NCBI GenBank assembly: GCA_036872755.1
Contig: JAVHNS010000011.1
Location: 1,426,001 to 1,490,000 of the forward strand
Source of the DNA: Orbilia blumenaviensis
Lineage: Eukaryota; Ascomycota; Orbiliomycetes; Orbiliales; Orbiliaceae
Reading direction: 5' to 3'
Length of the DNA stretch: 64,000 nt
Shown: positions 22,467 through 33,753 of the stretch, piece by piece
Numbering within the stretch: the stretch's first letter is position 1
Layout of the letters: every line of letters begins with the position of its first letter
Notes under the pieces: generated by a model
Told to the model about the DNA's origin: nothing
Databases searched by the model: none
The model's input: the letters and a program-made list of their open reading frames with translations, nothing else
Program-made: the position numbers and the translations under genes

Positions 22467-25400
22467 TTATATCTGCTCCCACCTGGCTCCGACCCCAATC
22501 CTCTCAAAGAAGTTTTTCTTAACCTCGCTCATAGTCGTTACAAAATCGCTGTATTCTAATGCCAGAATCTGCGAGTTATTAGAGTCGGTAGACCAATGCC
22601 ACGGTGAAAGCTTCCCCTTCACTACGTCTCCGTACTTCAGGGTCTTTATAACGTTAGACGGCATGTAAACTCTAGCCCCTGAGATCCCAAGTCCTCTAAT
22701 CTCCCCGGAGCAAGGCGAAGGATGTTTTCCAATGCTGATAATCTCAACCTCAACTTCCTGAGGCAATCTTGGGTCCTGTTGCTCCCATAACTGCTTGAGC
22801 AATCTAATACCCCACAGTCTTATTGTTGCCTTATCAGCACTTCTGAACATCTGCTCCCGTTGCCGAAGGCTCACGCAGAACTCTTCCATTTCCTCCTCCG
22901 TATACATCGGCTTCTCCAACAATTTTTTATCCCCTTTATACCCTTCATGTTCCAACAGCAACTGACGTTGAATAATGTGGTGGCTCACAAAATCTCCAAA
23001 TCTTCGGAGAGGGCTAGTAACTTTGACGTACCCATCTAGACCTAATGCTGTATGTCTCGCGATGTGAGGCGTTACTTTGGATCCGCCGACCGGGAAGTAA
23101 AGCTTCCAGAAGTCAATGGGCACGATTCCGTATTCGTCCTTTGATTTGCTCCACAGGGCCAACCACTTCTCCTTTTCTGTATCGGTCTGCCATGTAAACT
23201 CGTGCTGTCGGTAAAGTTGCATCATACCCCTCTTATGGCTCCATATTGCCGCCGCTTCCCCAGCTACTGTCATAACTTCTCGAACTGCTCCCATGGCGGT
23301 AAAACTATCTTTGGACCTTGTCTGCTCCGAGAACTTTAGCGTAATTGTAGGTTCGTAGACATCCAAGACCGGCTTCTTGAGAAGCCCAGGGTGTATCAGA
23401 TTCCCGTGTCCGTTATCAACAATGACATCTACGTCGGCCTGCTTTGAAACTTCTGTACACCCTTCCCGTACCCGGCGTTGGAACAGTTGCCATGCCAATT
23501 TGTAGAAGCTCTTCAAGTTCTCGATATCCTTTTCGTCAACCTCTGGCTCGAAATCCTCCTCCTTTTCGACAATTGGTTTATTTGACAAAACCGTCATTTT
23601 TGGAAGCTTGACACCAACCAACTTATTCACAAAGGAATAAGGTACTTGCTTAACATTATTCACTACCGAAGCTCGGATTTTTGTTTCCTTCTGGTCCCCG
23701 GTTTCGCTATCCACCCGCACGCTGAACGTCATCGCCGGCCGATTCGGTGCCAAACCGAGTTTCTCCATCGAAATCCGTAACGGGATCATAGAATAATTTC
23801 TCGCCGGGCCATAAAATGTCTCCACCTTCTTCGCCGCAATTTTTGCAATCCAGTGATCTAATGGGATGAACGCCGTGGGATTGGCAATGTGGATGTGAAG
23901 CCATACATCTTTCGAGTCCTTGATACTCTCCAGCGAGATACCGTCGTCAATGTCCTTTGTGCTCTGATCGTCAATGGTGTACACCGGCATATCCCCCCAG
24001 TCGTGTCGCAAACCCTCCATCACATCCTTCAGCCCTAGTTTTTCCACCGAACCCTCTTCATTCTCAATGGCGGCATATAACTTCCCATCTTCCTCAGTCT
24101 CCACGCCAGCCCGGTGACCTGGTAAGCCTAGTTCTGGGTCTCTCAATACCGAATCCTCCCAGGGCGAGCAGACTCCCACCTCCCCCAAGAAATCAAACAG
24201 CCGCTGTCCGTCTAACAGCCTATCCTTATCGTACCTATCCACCAATCCGAGAACATGCGGGTATAACGACTTGAGTGTCACACTCTGCCCTCGCCTATAC
24301 TCCAATGCCTCTTCCAACGCTTTCAAAAGATCCATTTCCTCGTCGGTCCACTCAACGCCGAGTTCTTCATCCATCTCTTCGACACCTTTCCCTTCTCTCC
24401 TCGCCTGTCGGCCAAAATCTATAACCCTTCTTGCCTTCTCCACAAACGCATTTATCATCTTTCCACCTTCTGAGTTTTCGTCAGAAATACTCTCTCTAAT
24501 CAACCTCTCAACCCTCTTCGCCCTCTCTACACTCTCCACACTTTTGATCTCCCAGACAGTCTCATCATGTAGCCCTTCCGTCACTGAAAACAAATCCCGC
24601 CGTGCGAGTAATGCAAGATGGGTAGCGTATTTATCTTCTTTAGTGGGGTCCGTCCCCCCAGTCATTAGCTTTGCAACATACTCTGTACTTACAACCTTCA
24701 TCCCCTTGTCATTAATTTGGATTTCCCTAAGTAGTTGGGCATGTGCTGGGTCCACCATTGCGCTAAAGTTCGGGTATCGAAGATGCACTTTCGCCTTGAA
24801 GTCACGCACAAGTCTCGTAATATCTTGCACTAGCTCTTGATCGAATCTTCCTGTCCTTTTGGCATTTTCGAGAAGGGCATCGATATGCTCAGGTGGAATG
24901 AAGTCCGGAAGGGTAAATCGGCTCATATCTGGCTTCTTGAGTTGGATAGAACCTTGCGGTGTCAATACAAAAGCTTCACGGGAGTAGTTTCCCGTTTTGT
25001 TTTTGAGATAGACACTCAGGAACGGTACTGATATCTCCGTAGAGCTTCCGGGACAGGAAAGTTAGTATCCACATGTGATAGACGAGCGACTACGTTAAGT
25101 TCACTTACTTGATCTCTACCAAGCTTCCCGGGGTTAATTCTGAGATTCTGGATGCGTATGTCTCAGGATCTATATCATAGCCCTCATCGTGCCCTGCCCC
25201 GGAACCCTCATTTACACCGCCATCTTCCCCTGATTCCATCTGCCATGAAGAATTTTCGATAAGCTTTTCCAAGATCAAATCGAGATTTGCTCCTTTTTTG
25301 AAGGCGATCTGGTGATCGGCTTCCTTCTGATCCCATTCCAGGTTGAGCTTCTCGCGCATGGTCTGAGATGAAACTTGATTTTGGCCCACAAGTTCCCTCC

Positions 25401-26073
25401 GAAGGGGTGCGCCGTCTGGTTGTTTCGGCATGGGCATCGTTTCAGTGTATTGTGAGCCCTGGTTTTCATATATGAGCCTTCGAGGAGCGGTATCATTCAG
25501 AGGACCCCTTCCCGACCCCATCCCTTTCATATCTTCGAACCGTTTTGTAAATTTCTTCGAAGGCACAGGGCCCTCAGCATCCAACGAGTCAGCTGCATCA
25601 TGGACATTGACATCCGCTTTGTCAAGTATGTAATCATAAAGCCACGGATCCTTCAGACGGTTCTTCTTCGTGGTGATCTTTACTCCCGACTCGATCTTGT
25701 TGGAATTTCCAAACTCAACTTTCGACCGCCTGATAACCTGAATATCCAATTTTGGAGCCTCTAAGCCCTGTTTATGGTAATGTTGATATAGATTTCCGAT
25801 GTATTGGCTCTCGTCTTCGTGGATTCTTAGGGTTCCATTCGGTTGTATTCGAGTCATGAGCTCCGCCAACTTAATTTCCGCCTGTTGTCGCCGGTATTCT
25901 ATATGTTGTTCATATTGACGCTTTGAAACATTACTTCGAACGAGAGGAAGAGTGTTTGTGAAGGTTCGGCGCGGGATGGTGGGGAGGTTTAGAAGGTTAT
26001 GGCGGGGTAGTTGGCGGGGGCGGGGCCCCCGTAGAGTCGCTATGAAAGTGCATTGCGGGCACCGAATCGACAT
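22467..26073 (-). CDS. cyt-4: mitochondrial 3'-5' exoribonuclease, RNase II family (CYT-4/Dss1-like)
   Basis: Mitochondrial RNA turnover and processing exonuclease, matching Neurospora CYT-4 and yeast Dss1, the RNase subunit of the mitochondrial degradosome. Exons 26073-25109 and 25044-22467 join across a 64-nt intron with a perfect TACTAAC branch point, giving 1180 aa. The N-terminus (IRCPQCTFIATLRGPRPRQLPRHNLLNLP and on, split by Arg residues) looks like a mitochondrial presequence. Exon 1 otherwise carries a charged, poorly conserved region ending PGSLVEI. The RNB domain begins near residue 670 with the acidic metal motif TIDDQSTKDIDDGIS, in which all four Asp of the RNase II site are kept, so it should be active. 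Later family motifs are YFPVGGSKVTPHIARHTALG and SPLRRFGDFVSHHIIQRQL, then a C-terminal S1-like barrel. Role inferred from orthology. Confidence 0.9.
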
Positions 26074-26809
26074 AAATGGCCGCCGTTATATGGAACGCCC
26101 CTGATTCCAAATATTGGTGCAGATGTTCTGAATTGGAGGTATATGGTCTTTCGGCAGCTGCAGCCAAGCAGAAGAGTTGAACGGCGCAAGAACGGAATGT
26201 TGGTTTGATATTGGTTAATTCGTGATTTATAGCGGGTCGGAATTCGTAAAAAATGATGCGCAGTTGCTGTGTAGGATAGATATTGTATATACTAGATAAC
26301 GAATGTAGTTATATGAATATAGTAGTGGAAAATGAAGCTGGCTGAGATAGATGATGATATCGACTTGAAGCTTGTGGATCGTTGTTGTTTTTTTACAGTT
26401 GAAGTTTTGCGACCAAAAAAAAAAAAAGCTTTTGGTCGGAGCTCGGAAAGAACTTTGAGCCCACCCCGAACCAGAACCACAAAGCATTTTCTATACTAAT
26501 GAGCAGCAACGCTTGCTTATAATAGAAAAAGGTTTCGATCTGATCGTGGAAAATTCATTTGTAGATTGGAGATTCGATTGTTTATTTGATTTATTTGGTT
26601 GCTGTTTTTCTTTATTGCTTTCGCTTTTGATACACGCACAGATCTAAGCTCCGGGGCGAGAATATATATCCAAAGTATCCCAAATGCATACGATGGGATG
26701 ATATGTATACATGTATTTATACAACATTGTCTACGACATACTCTGACATTCAAGTATGTTGGGGTGCCCATAATGGTCCGTGGTATACATAGTACATGCC
26801 AGACGGCGT
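26074..26809. other. intergenic: promoter of the CYT-4-like gene and 3' UTR of the cyclophilin
   Basis: No gene recognised. A 13-nt A run occurs near 26415, and AT-rich likely 3' UTR occupies the left-hand side of the cyclophilin stop at 26810. Confidence 0.55.
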
Positions 26810-27576
26810 TTACTCTTCAGCAGCCGCATTCTGGGCGTCCCCAGGTGCACTTCCATCCTCCATCAGCTCACCGCATTCAATGATCACAAACTTTCCATCG
26901 AGGATCTTTCCGTCCTGTCGCTTTCCCTTCTTTGCAATCCTGTAAACAACTTCCATGCTGTCCTGGTCAGCAACTTCTCCGAAGACGGTGTGTTTTCCGT
27001 CGAGGTATCCCAATGGGACAGTAGTGATGAAGAACTGGGAACCATTGGTGTTTTTTCCGGCGTTGGCCATAGAGAGGAGACCGGGGCGGTAGTGCTTGTG
27101 GTGGAAGTTCTCATCATCAAAACGGTCGCCGTAGATAGATTTCCCGCCAGTACCCTATTGATTGTCACGACAAATAACCTCTTAGCACGGCCTAATCGGT
27201 AAAAAAATAACCTTCAAATGTCGGACAGATAACACAACATACATTGCCTCTGGTGAAGTCACCACCTTGGATCATGAAGTTGTCGATGATACGATGGAAG
27301 TGAGAGTTCTTGTATCCGAATCCCTTCTCGCCGGTGCAGAGAGCCCTGAAGTTCTCAGAGGTCTTTGGGGTCTCGTCGTAGAGATTGAACTTGATACGGC
27401 CCCACGTTTCGGCTACCGCGAATAACGAAAGTCACACCCGTCAGCATCTGCTTGGTAGCCATCTCCCGCTCAACCCGAGAGTATACAATCTCTGAGATGG
27501 AAAGTGATTACTCACGGTCATTGGCAGGTCTAAGAGGCTGCCATTCGACATCAAAGAAGACCTTGGAGTGCACCAT
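26810..27576 (-). CDS. cyclophilin-type peptidyl-prolyl cis-trans isomerase
   Basis: Peptidyl-prolyl isomerase assisting protein folding; likely cytosolic/nuclear since no signal peptide is present. Exons 27576-27516, 27412-27243 and 27154-26810 give 191 aa. Cyclophilin core motifs are in order: [68 protein letters not shown] and [11 protein letters not shown]. The catalytic Arg (FHRII), Phe and Gln (FMIQGG) and the QFF stretch are present. The residue equal to human CypA Trp121 is Tyr (GYLDGKH), a change known to lower cyclosporin A affinity in other cyclophilins. Compared with CypA there is a short insertion after VFFDVEW (QPLRPAND) and an acidic/Ala-rich C-terminal tail ([12 protein letters not shown]). 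The first intron junction yields a Pro-Glu codon pair and is the least certain. Confidence 0.9.
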
Positions 27577-29462
27577 GCTGTTTACTGAGGCGCTGAAAAA
27601 GCGAACAGTCCGGAGCGTCGGTGGCTTGGTGGCGGAGAATAATAAAGAGGAAACGGCAGATGTGGGAAAGCGTGGTGGCATTTTTGCAATTGACCGGAGC
27701 CTCTAATATAAAGGTGCAGTACTGCTTGTGAAGTTGAGCTGTATGGCGGCGGTGCCTGTGAGATTGCTCTTTTGGTTAGCCTTGCACAAAGATGCATCAC
27801 AACGGATGAAACCATCCATTGAAAGGAAGAAAGGGTACCTGCAGCGACTAGCAATTGCGATTGGCGTAGGACGACCTTTTGGTGGACAATCGGTCAGGGT
27901 TAACGATCGAAAGTGTCTTCGGTGGATGGATGTTGAGGTCCTTTGAAGTTGTGTTTTTTTTTTTTTTTTTTTTTTTTTCTTTTCTGGTTATAGAAAGCTG
28001 CGACAGGAAAAAATTTGACGTTTAAACATTTTCGTCGAAGTGCCGTTTCGCGAAAATTCCACGCCGACATAACCAAACTTAACTTCTAAAACGGAACCCG
28101 TCCGGCCACCCGAATTGAATCAATTGTATTACGTCCCCAATCAAAGCGTCCCGATTGGAGCTGTTTTAATATTAATCTGCTACAGGGCCAACCCGGAAAT
28201 ACATTATCCTTCATCCCATCTTTCTCATTCATTTATTTATCTTAGCTTATAAACTTTTTGTTTTCTGGCTCTCAACCCTCTCAGGAATGGATTTTAACTA
28301 CCCAGGTAGCTGGCCTGGTGGACCAGGCTCAAGTCCGAAATGCGACAGCTCCTAGGAATAAACCTCGGCTGCAATTATTCCCGATACAATCGTATCAATG
28401 TTATTTCCGCTGTAACCACCAATTCTAATGAGCTGAAATACAATAAAGTTGATACTGTGTATTGTATATTTTATCGGTATGTATCTAGTGCTATGCTAGA
28501 AGTTTACTTAGCAATATCAATTTAATTCAACGTCTACAGCTCAGAGTCGAGGACTACAATGTGTACCTATAGGCACCCATATCAGCAATTTACATATCTG
28601 ACATGTCGATATAGCGAGGGCAAAAAAAAAAAGAAAGAAAAAAAGAAAAAAATATTAGTACTAGGACTTATCACTGCGCATAGCCCTCAGACCCATGTGA
28701 TTTCCAAGAGATGTATCGATATCACGATATCGGTAGCCGGTAGAGCATCATGCATCGACAGGATGGCAAGCAAGTAGAACACATAAAATCTAGGATTTAA
28801 CAAAATCCAACGCTTGAGTCCAAGAAACCAGATCCCAGAAGCAGCATGCTGCCTGTTGCATCCAAACTCGCCTCGCCACCAACATATAAACCTCTTTTAG
28901 TTCATCCATGGATTTTGATATAGCCTCTTAACGTTCATATGCATGGGTTAAGCCACAGGGCCGATCTCATCCCCAGATGAATTGAAGAGGCACGAATATC
29001 GAAATCAAACTAGCAAGAAAAAGAGAACGTACCTTTGATATAGTGCCACCAACATTCACGTTTGGAATATACATATACAGATACATGTACCTACTCGTGT
29101 ACAGGCGTAGGTCAAGACCCATTCTGGGTGCCTTGTGTAAAATAAATACTCAGACACAAATTGGCATCACCAAGACTAACGTTGTTATAACATCGATCGA
29201 AACGGATAACCTCCAAGTATACATGCACTCTATGTTTCGAGATGGACCGGATGGCACAGCATTCTGTTGCAAAGCTATATTAGTTCACAGGAAGCCACCC
29301 CCTTCCAAAGAAACCTTTTCCAAAGATTTTCGAATTTCCCCTCTCGTCAACCGGGCCTCCAAATTCTCGAAGAAAAAAAGAGGACGCTCTTGAAGCCGAC
29401 CAGTAATTTCCCTATGCCGCTGTATCAGATATAGCTACCCCCCGCGAAATAAAAAAAAAACA
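27577..29462. other. intergenic region between divergent genes
   Basis: 1.9 kb upstream of both the cyclophilin (-) and the secreted two-module protein (+). No supported gene. Contains a T25 run (27954-27978) and short A-rich tracts (28622-28650). The last 200 bp are probably the promoter of the secreted protein. Confidence 0.6.
27954..27978. repeat. poly(T) homopolymer, 25 nt
   Basis: Uninterrupted T run on the plus strand about 380 bp upstream of the cyclophilin start. Confidence 0.9.
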
Positions 29463-30374
29463 ATGCAGATGTTATATTTTATAAGTCTCCTAATACCCCT
29501 CTTCACACCGACTACTGCTCTACCCTCAGGCCCCGACCCCCCAGTTCAAGCCCGTCCGCCTTCTGGGACAGTCGACCATCTCAATGCATACTGCCAAATG
29601 AGTCTATACAACGATGGCCACCGTAGCGGCGAATCTTGGTCCGGTTGGCCGCTCTCCTACTCTATAGATGACAAAGACGTATTCAACTACGACGCAGGTC
29701 TCAATAATCAATGTGTGAACATATTCGAATTAAATCCGCGTCTCACCAATGCGATATCATCCTTCGTCGTCACCGGCTGGTGCGAATGTGAGTTCTTCGG
29801 ACGGTTAGAGTGCCAGGAACCTTTATTCGCTGCCTTTAACCGCGAAGATGGCTCGCTTTGGGATCGGAAAAGCGGATACTATAATCCCGACGACACAATC
29901 GAGAGTTATAGATGTTGGTACACCCAACGTGAGCAAGATTTTGACTTTTGCACCGTCACCTGGCAGGGCGTAGACCCTTGGAGTTTTAGAGAAGTTCATC
30001 AAGCTAAGCAGGTTGTATGGGAGACGGGACCCCGTTGGCAGGACGTAATTGAAAGGCGGGATATAGGGGAATGCCGGACGCTACCAGACAAGGATTCAGA
30101 GGAATGGCAAGCCATCTCATCGATCGTTATAAACGGTTGTACCTGTAATCTTTATAGCGAGGAGAACTGTGTGGGTGAGGGATTGGGGTCGTTTGGAAAT
30201 TCGGGGAATGTCATCGTCAAGGACGACTTCAGCCCTGTTTTCTTTGAAAAGGGTATTAAGTCATACATGTGTTTCTTCCCGGTTGGGATCCCGACCGCAG
30301 TCAGAACCGATTTTGATATAGGTGGAAAGCCTGGAATGCCACCCGAGGTCAGGATGGGGTGGGTTCGGGACTAA
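29463..30374 (+). CDS. secreted protein with two tandem six-cysteine modules, unknown function
   Basis: Predicted secreted protein of 303 aa, single exon, ATG at 29463. Signal peptide about 1-19 (MLYFISLLIPLFTPTTA). The mature part is a tandem duplication: Cys 44, 84, 107, 109, 117, 151 and Cys 163, 204, 226, 228, 236, 270. Spacings are 40/23/2/8/34 and 41/22/2/8/34, nearly identical. Each module carries AISS[FI]V[VI]xG.CxC before the fourth Cys and ends [IK]xSYxC[WF] (TIESYRCW, GIKSYMCF). Module 2 (CNLYSEENCVGEG) recalls the strand-turn pattern of beta/gamma-crystallin-like folds, but this is only a fold guess. I do not recognise a named family. No transmembrane segment follows the signal. 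An extracellular disulfide-stabilised protein is the safe reading; an effector-like or structural role is speculation. Confidence 0.8.
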   Translation: MQMLYFISLLIPLFTPTTALPSGPDPPVQARPPSGTVDHLNAYCQMSLYNDGHRSGESWSGWPLSYSIDDKDVFNYDAGLNNQCVNIFELNPRLTNAISSFVVTGWCECEFFGRLECQEPLFAAFNREDGSLWDRKSGYYNPDDTIESYRCWYTQREQDFDFCTVTWQGVDPWSFREVHQAKQVVWETGPRWQDVIERRDIGECRTLPDKDSEEWQAISSIVINGCTCNLYSEENCVGEGLGSFGNSGNVIVKDDFSPVFFEKGIKSYMCFFPVGIPTAVRTDFDIGGKPGMPPEVRMGWVRD

Positions 30375-30915
30375 TCAATCTCGGATCAAGCCAGGCGCCC
30401 TTGTATGGTATTGGGGTAGAGGTCCCTAATAATAAGCCGCGGAGGAAAGTTGCCCTTCGCTGAGTTCGTGTAGGGGTGTGTCATAAGCTGTCCGCATGTA
30501 CCATGGCTGATAGCCTAGTGTACCGGTATACCGCCCAAATATGTAAATTAGTAGAAGCAGAAGATTTATGATGAGGGATCCCAAGTTAGAACGTAATGGA
30601 ATCTCACGATGCCATACCAGAGCATACAGGAGGCTTGTTGTTTTTGTTGCATAGTTTCATGCAGCTACAGCTGACTCAAGCAGAACATTGTATGAGATCT
30701 TGAACTGTCGTATACCTCAAATTATAAACATAGGAAGCTAAAACTATTCTTTTTATCGTAAGGGAAAAGCCAGCATATGCTCTGCTCACATTAAAAGCAC
30801 GAAGAGAGAAAGAAAGTCATTTCAAGTCGGAGCGTTGCAGACAATAACCACAAACCAAAAAGTCTCAACATATAAATACATTGCGAAATGAATAGGGCGA
30901 AGGACCGCAATCCCT
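30375..30915. other. intergenic between convergent genes
   Basis: 540 bp of likely 3' UTRs of the secreted protein (+) and the epsin (-). No gene or repeat recognised. Confidence 0.6.
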
Positions 30916-32908
30916 CTAAAGTAAATCAAAGGCGCTTGAGGAGCTATTGCCTGCAGGTTTGCCGTTATTATTAGTGGATACTCCTGCAGTTCCCCAGATC
31001 CCGGCAGACGCCTTCTCCTTCTGCATGGCCGCCATGCTAGCTTGTGGGGCGGTAGGTGTAACAGGCTTCTTGATACCAGCACCAAGACTTGCAGTATTCC
31101 AAATATTTCCGAAGGCGTCGCCACCTGCTTTCTTGGGACCGGCGGCAGAGTTTGGCGTTGTGGTACCGGTGTTTGATCTTCCTAAACCACTGCTTAACGT
31201 AGGGGACATGGGAGTGGAACTTGCAGATGTATGGGACGGGATTGATGTAAAGTAGTTTGGCTGAGCGGGCTGGTATCCAGTTGGCTGCATTGGCTGCATT
31301 GGCTGCATTGGCTTTGCCATTGAACTCGACGCCTGAGACCCAAGTGATGGCGCCGGAGACGCAGTCTTGAAGCCAACCAGGTCTTGCATTCCCTGGTTCT
31401 GAGAAGCAGAAACCGGTTTAGGAGATACAAACGTAGCTGTGCTGGTTGCAGGCAGAGATGTCAGGGCGGGGATTGGCGTGATGGTCCGGTTGGCAGTATT
31501 TGAAGGCGGTGGAGAGATTGGTGCAGCTGAAATAAAATCATCGAATTCATCTTCATCATTGCCCGTTTTGAAATTACCAAAATCGTCATCCATGGCTGAT
31601 TTCGATGCGCCAGCTTTCGAAGGAGCGGCGGGTGCCCCTGTATCTCCGAATAGCAGGTCCACAGCGGGCTCCTTCTTGGGGACAGCTTTTGGAGGCTCCG
31701 GCCGCGATGGTTTCTTTGGAGGTGGAGAAGCGGGTGACATTGCTCCCTCGTCGAATTCGTTGTATTCTTCGTACTGGTTTCCTCGTCTTGTTGTATCAGC
31801 GTAGGAAGAAGAGGCACCCCCGCTGAATCCACCACCATCTCCATATACGCCGCCAGAGTATCCTCCATATTCGAGATCTTCCGACCCAAACCCGCCATAT
31901 CGATTTCCACCACCACCGCCACCGCCACCGCTGCCACCGCTGAATCCACCGCTGCTACCGCCGTAACCGCCGCCGCCCATGCCCATACCGCTGAAGCTTC
32001 CCCCACCACCTTCCACACCCTGGAATTTGCCTCTACTCGATTTTGACTTCTTCCGTTCTGCGCGAATCTTTTCGACATCGGAGAGCAGCTCAGCTAACTC
32101 TTTAGCTCTGTTTCGTACGTTCAAGCCTTGATCCTTCCCATTCTGATCAATGAAGTGGAATTGTTTAAGCATCTTGACAGTCGATACATGCTGTCTTGCA
32201 TCGTCAACCACCCGTTCGGAGCCGTTCTTGACGAGAAACTCTAATAATTGGAGGGCCTAAATGATTCTAAATCAGCCAAACGCGCCTTGCAATGGATCCC
32301 CGGCCGTGTACTGCAGCTTCTACCTTATAAATCTGCCTCCATTCCTCGGCCGACTTTTCGGTGAATCGCTTGTAAATCATGGGCATAATTTCGTTCAATT
32401 GTTGGCTATGCTGCTGTTAGCAAAAAAAAGTTCCGAAACAAGTGATAAAATGTCGACCGGATGACCGAAGAACATACTAGTTGAAGGTACCGGCGGCAAT
32501 TTCATTCATAAGGGTAGACGAAGCTCCCCACGGTTCGTTGTTGGTAGCTTCTCGGACCTATTTCATATAATGACGTATTCAGTCAGCATCCTCGAGAAAC
32601 CTCCCTATCGAACCAAGGCTTCGATTGTTGACATACCTTAGCTTCCATTTCGGTGAAGTTCATCACCACTAGAATCGTGAATAAAATCCATCAGTCCTAA
32701 AAGTTCTCCAAGCATGTTTTTTGTCGAGTGTATCGTGGGATCCAAGCGGTTGTGCGCGAAAGGAGCAAAGAGTGGGAGCGTGTTTTGGCAATTGTGGCAT
32801 ATAAAGGTGTATCCCCTTACCATTCTGGGCTTTGCGAACGGCGGCCTTCACATCGTAGAGCGTCAGGTTGGTGACCTGGCTCTTCAGGTCGTCGAGCGTA
32901 AAATTCAT
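30916..32908 (-). CDS. ENT3: ENTH-domain protein, epsin-related (Ent3/epsinR-like)
   Basis: Clathrin adaptor accessory protein acting between trans-Golgi and endosomes. Exons 32908-32821, 32668-32637, 32557-32478, 32405-32324 and 32256-30916 join in frame to 540 aa. The ENTH domain (about 1-155) contains NVVMNFTEMEAKVREATNNE split over exons 1-3, PWGASSTLM, YKRFTEKSAEEWRQIYKALQ and NVRNRAKELAELLSD. Its start, LYDVKAAVRKAQN, matches Ent3/epsinR rather than endocytic Ent1/2. The rest is disordered: Gly/Ser-rich about 175-245, Pro/Lys segment, then acidic-Phe motifs DDDFGNF and DEFDDF of the type bound by AP-1 gamma-ear and GGA ear domains, a repeated QPMQPMQPMQPTGYQP stretch, and C-terminal AFDLL resembling a clathrin-box ending. 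No ubiquitin-interacting or NPF motifs are seen, again as in Ent3. Membrane lipid specificity is inferred. Confidence 0.9.
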
Positions 32909-33753
32909 GACTTTCGGATTGCAGCTACCTCGGGAGCTAACGGGAGACGATTAATGTGGTGATCGTGAGTGTCGAAAAGGACGGTGAGGTTGGTGTTTAG
33001 GCGGCGGATCTGGACAGGTTGGTGGGAGCAGGAGGTTCGGACCATGAGAACTGGAGCTTCTCAAAATGTCTCTCGCTTTCTCCTGGCCGACACCTAATTT
33101 GGCCACCGTCAAACATTATCCGCCAACACATTCGCATTATATTAATATAGTATTCAGAGCAGGCGGTTTTAATTTTTTTAGCTACTCGCTCGTGTATTCT
33201 AATTGCTATGTAGCATACTGACTATATCCTTCAATTGGTAGGTAAATAAGTAAGTAAGTACCAAGGGCTGGTATCTGCTGTCGGTGGTGTTCATTCGATC
33301 CCCAAGACTAGAATTGAAAGCCAAGATTATATACAGGTCGACAAAGACGCAACGGCTGAGTCAGCATTTAGAACGTATACAGCTCTGATTAAAAGTTACG
33401 GATATGGCTATAAGGCCTTCAAGTTATTAGAGGTATTTGAATCAATATGATTCTGCATATTATGACTCTATAAGCCCATCTCCTTGTCTTCATAATGACC
33501 CGATATAGAATTCCAAAATTATACCACCAGTACCTTATAGTTACACCTGATGGGCCAGTTCCAGCACTGTTGACTACAAGTTAACTGTTACACTAAGTAC
33601 TAAGCATATTATTCTACTTTAGAAGAGAATGATTCAATAGCGTAAAGCGTCGCCAATCTGTAGTAAAGAAATCACCTAGCTAATTTACATAATAGAACAC
33701 TTACCCATGCAAGGCCCGGCGAAGACTCAGAGAGAAAGAGAGGAAGTAGCAGG
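32909..33753. other. intergenic: epsin promoter and 3' UTR of the acyl-CoA dehydrogenase
   Basis: No gene recognised. A short GTAA/AGTA repeat (about 33239-33262) is present. The rest is AT-rich. Confidence 0.55.

Noticed and set aside
24271..24840. 189-codon plus-strand ORF opposite the RNase gene
   Set aside because: Shadow of the CYT-4-like coding sequence; Ser/Leu-rich as expected for an antisense frame.
31439..31804. 121-codon plus-strand ORF opposite the epsin
   Set aside because: Antisense frame of the epsin low-complexity region.
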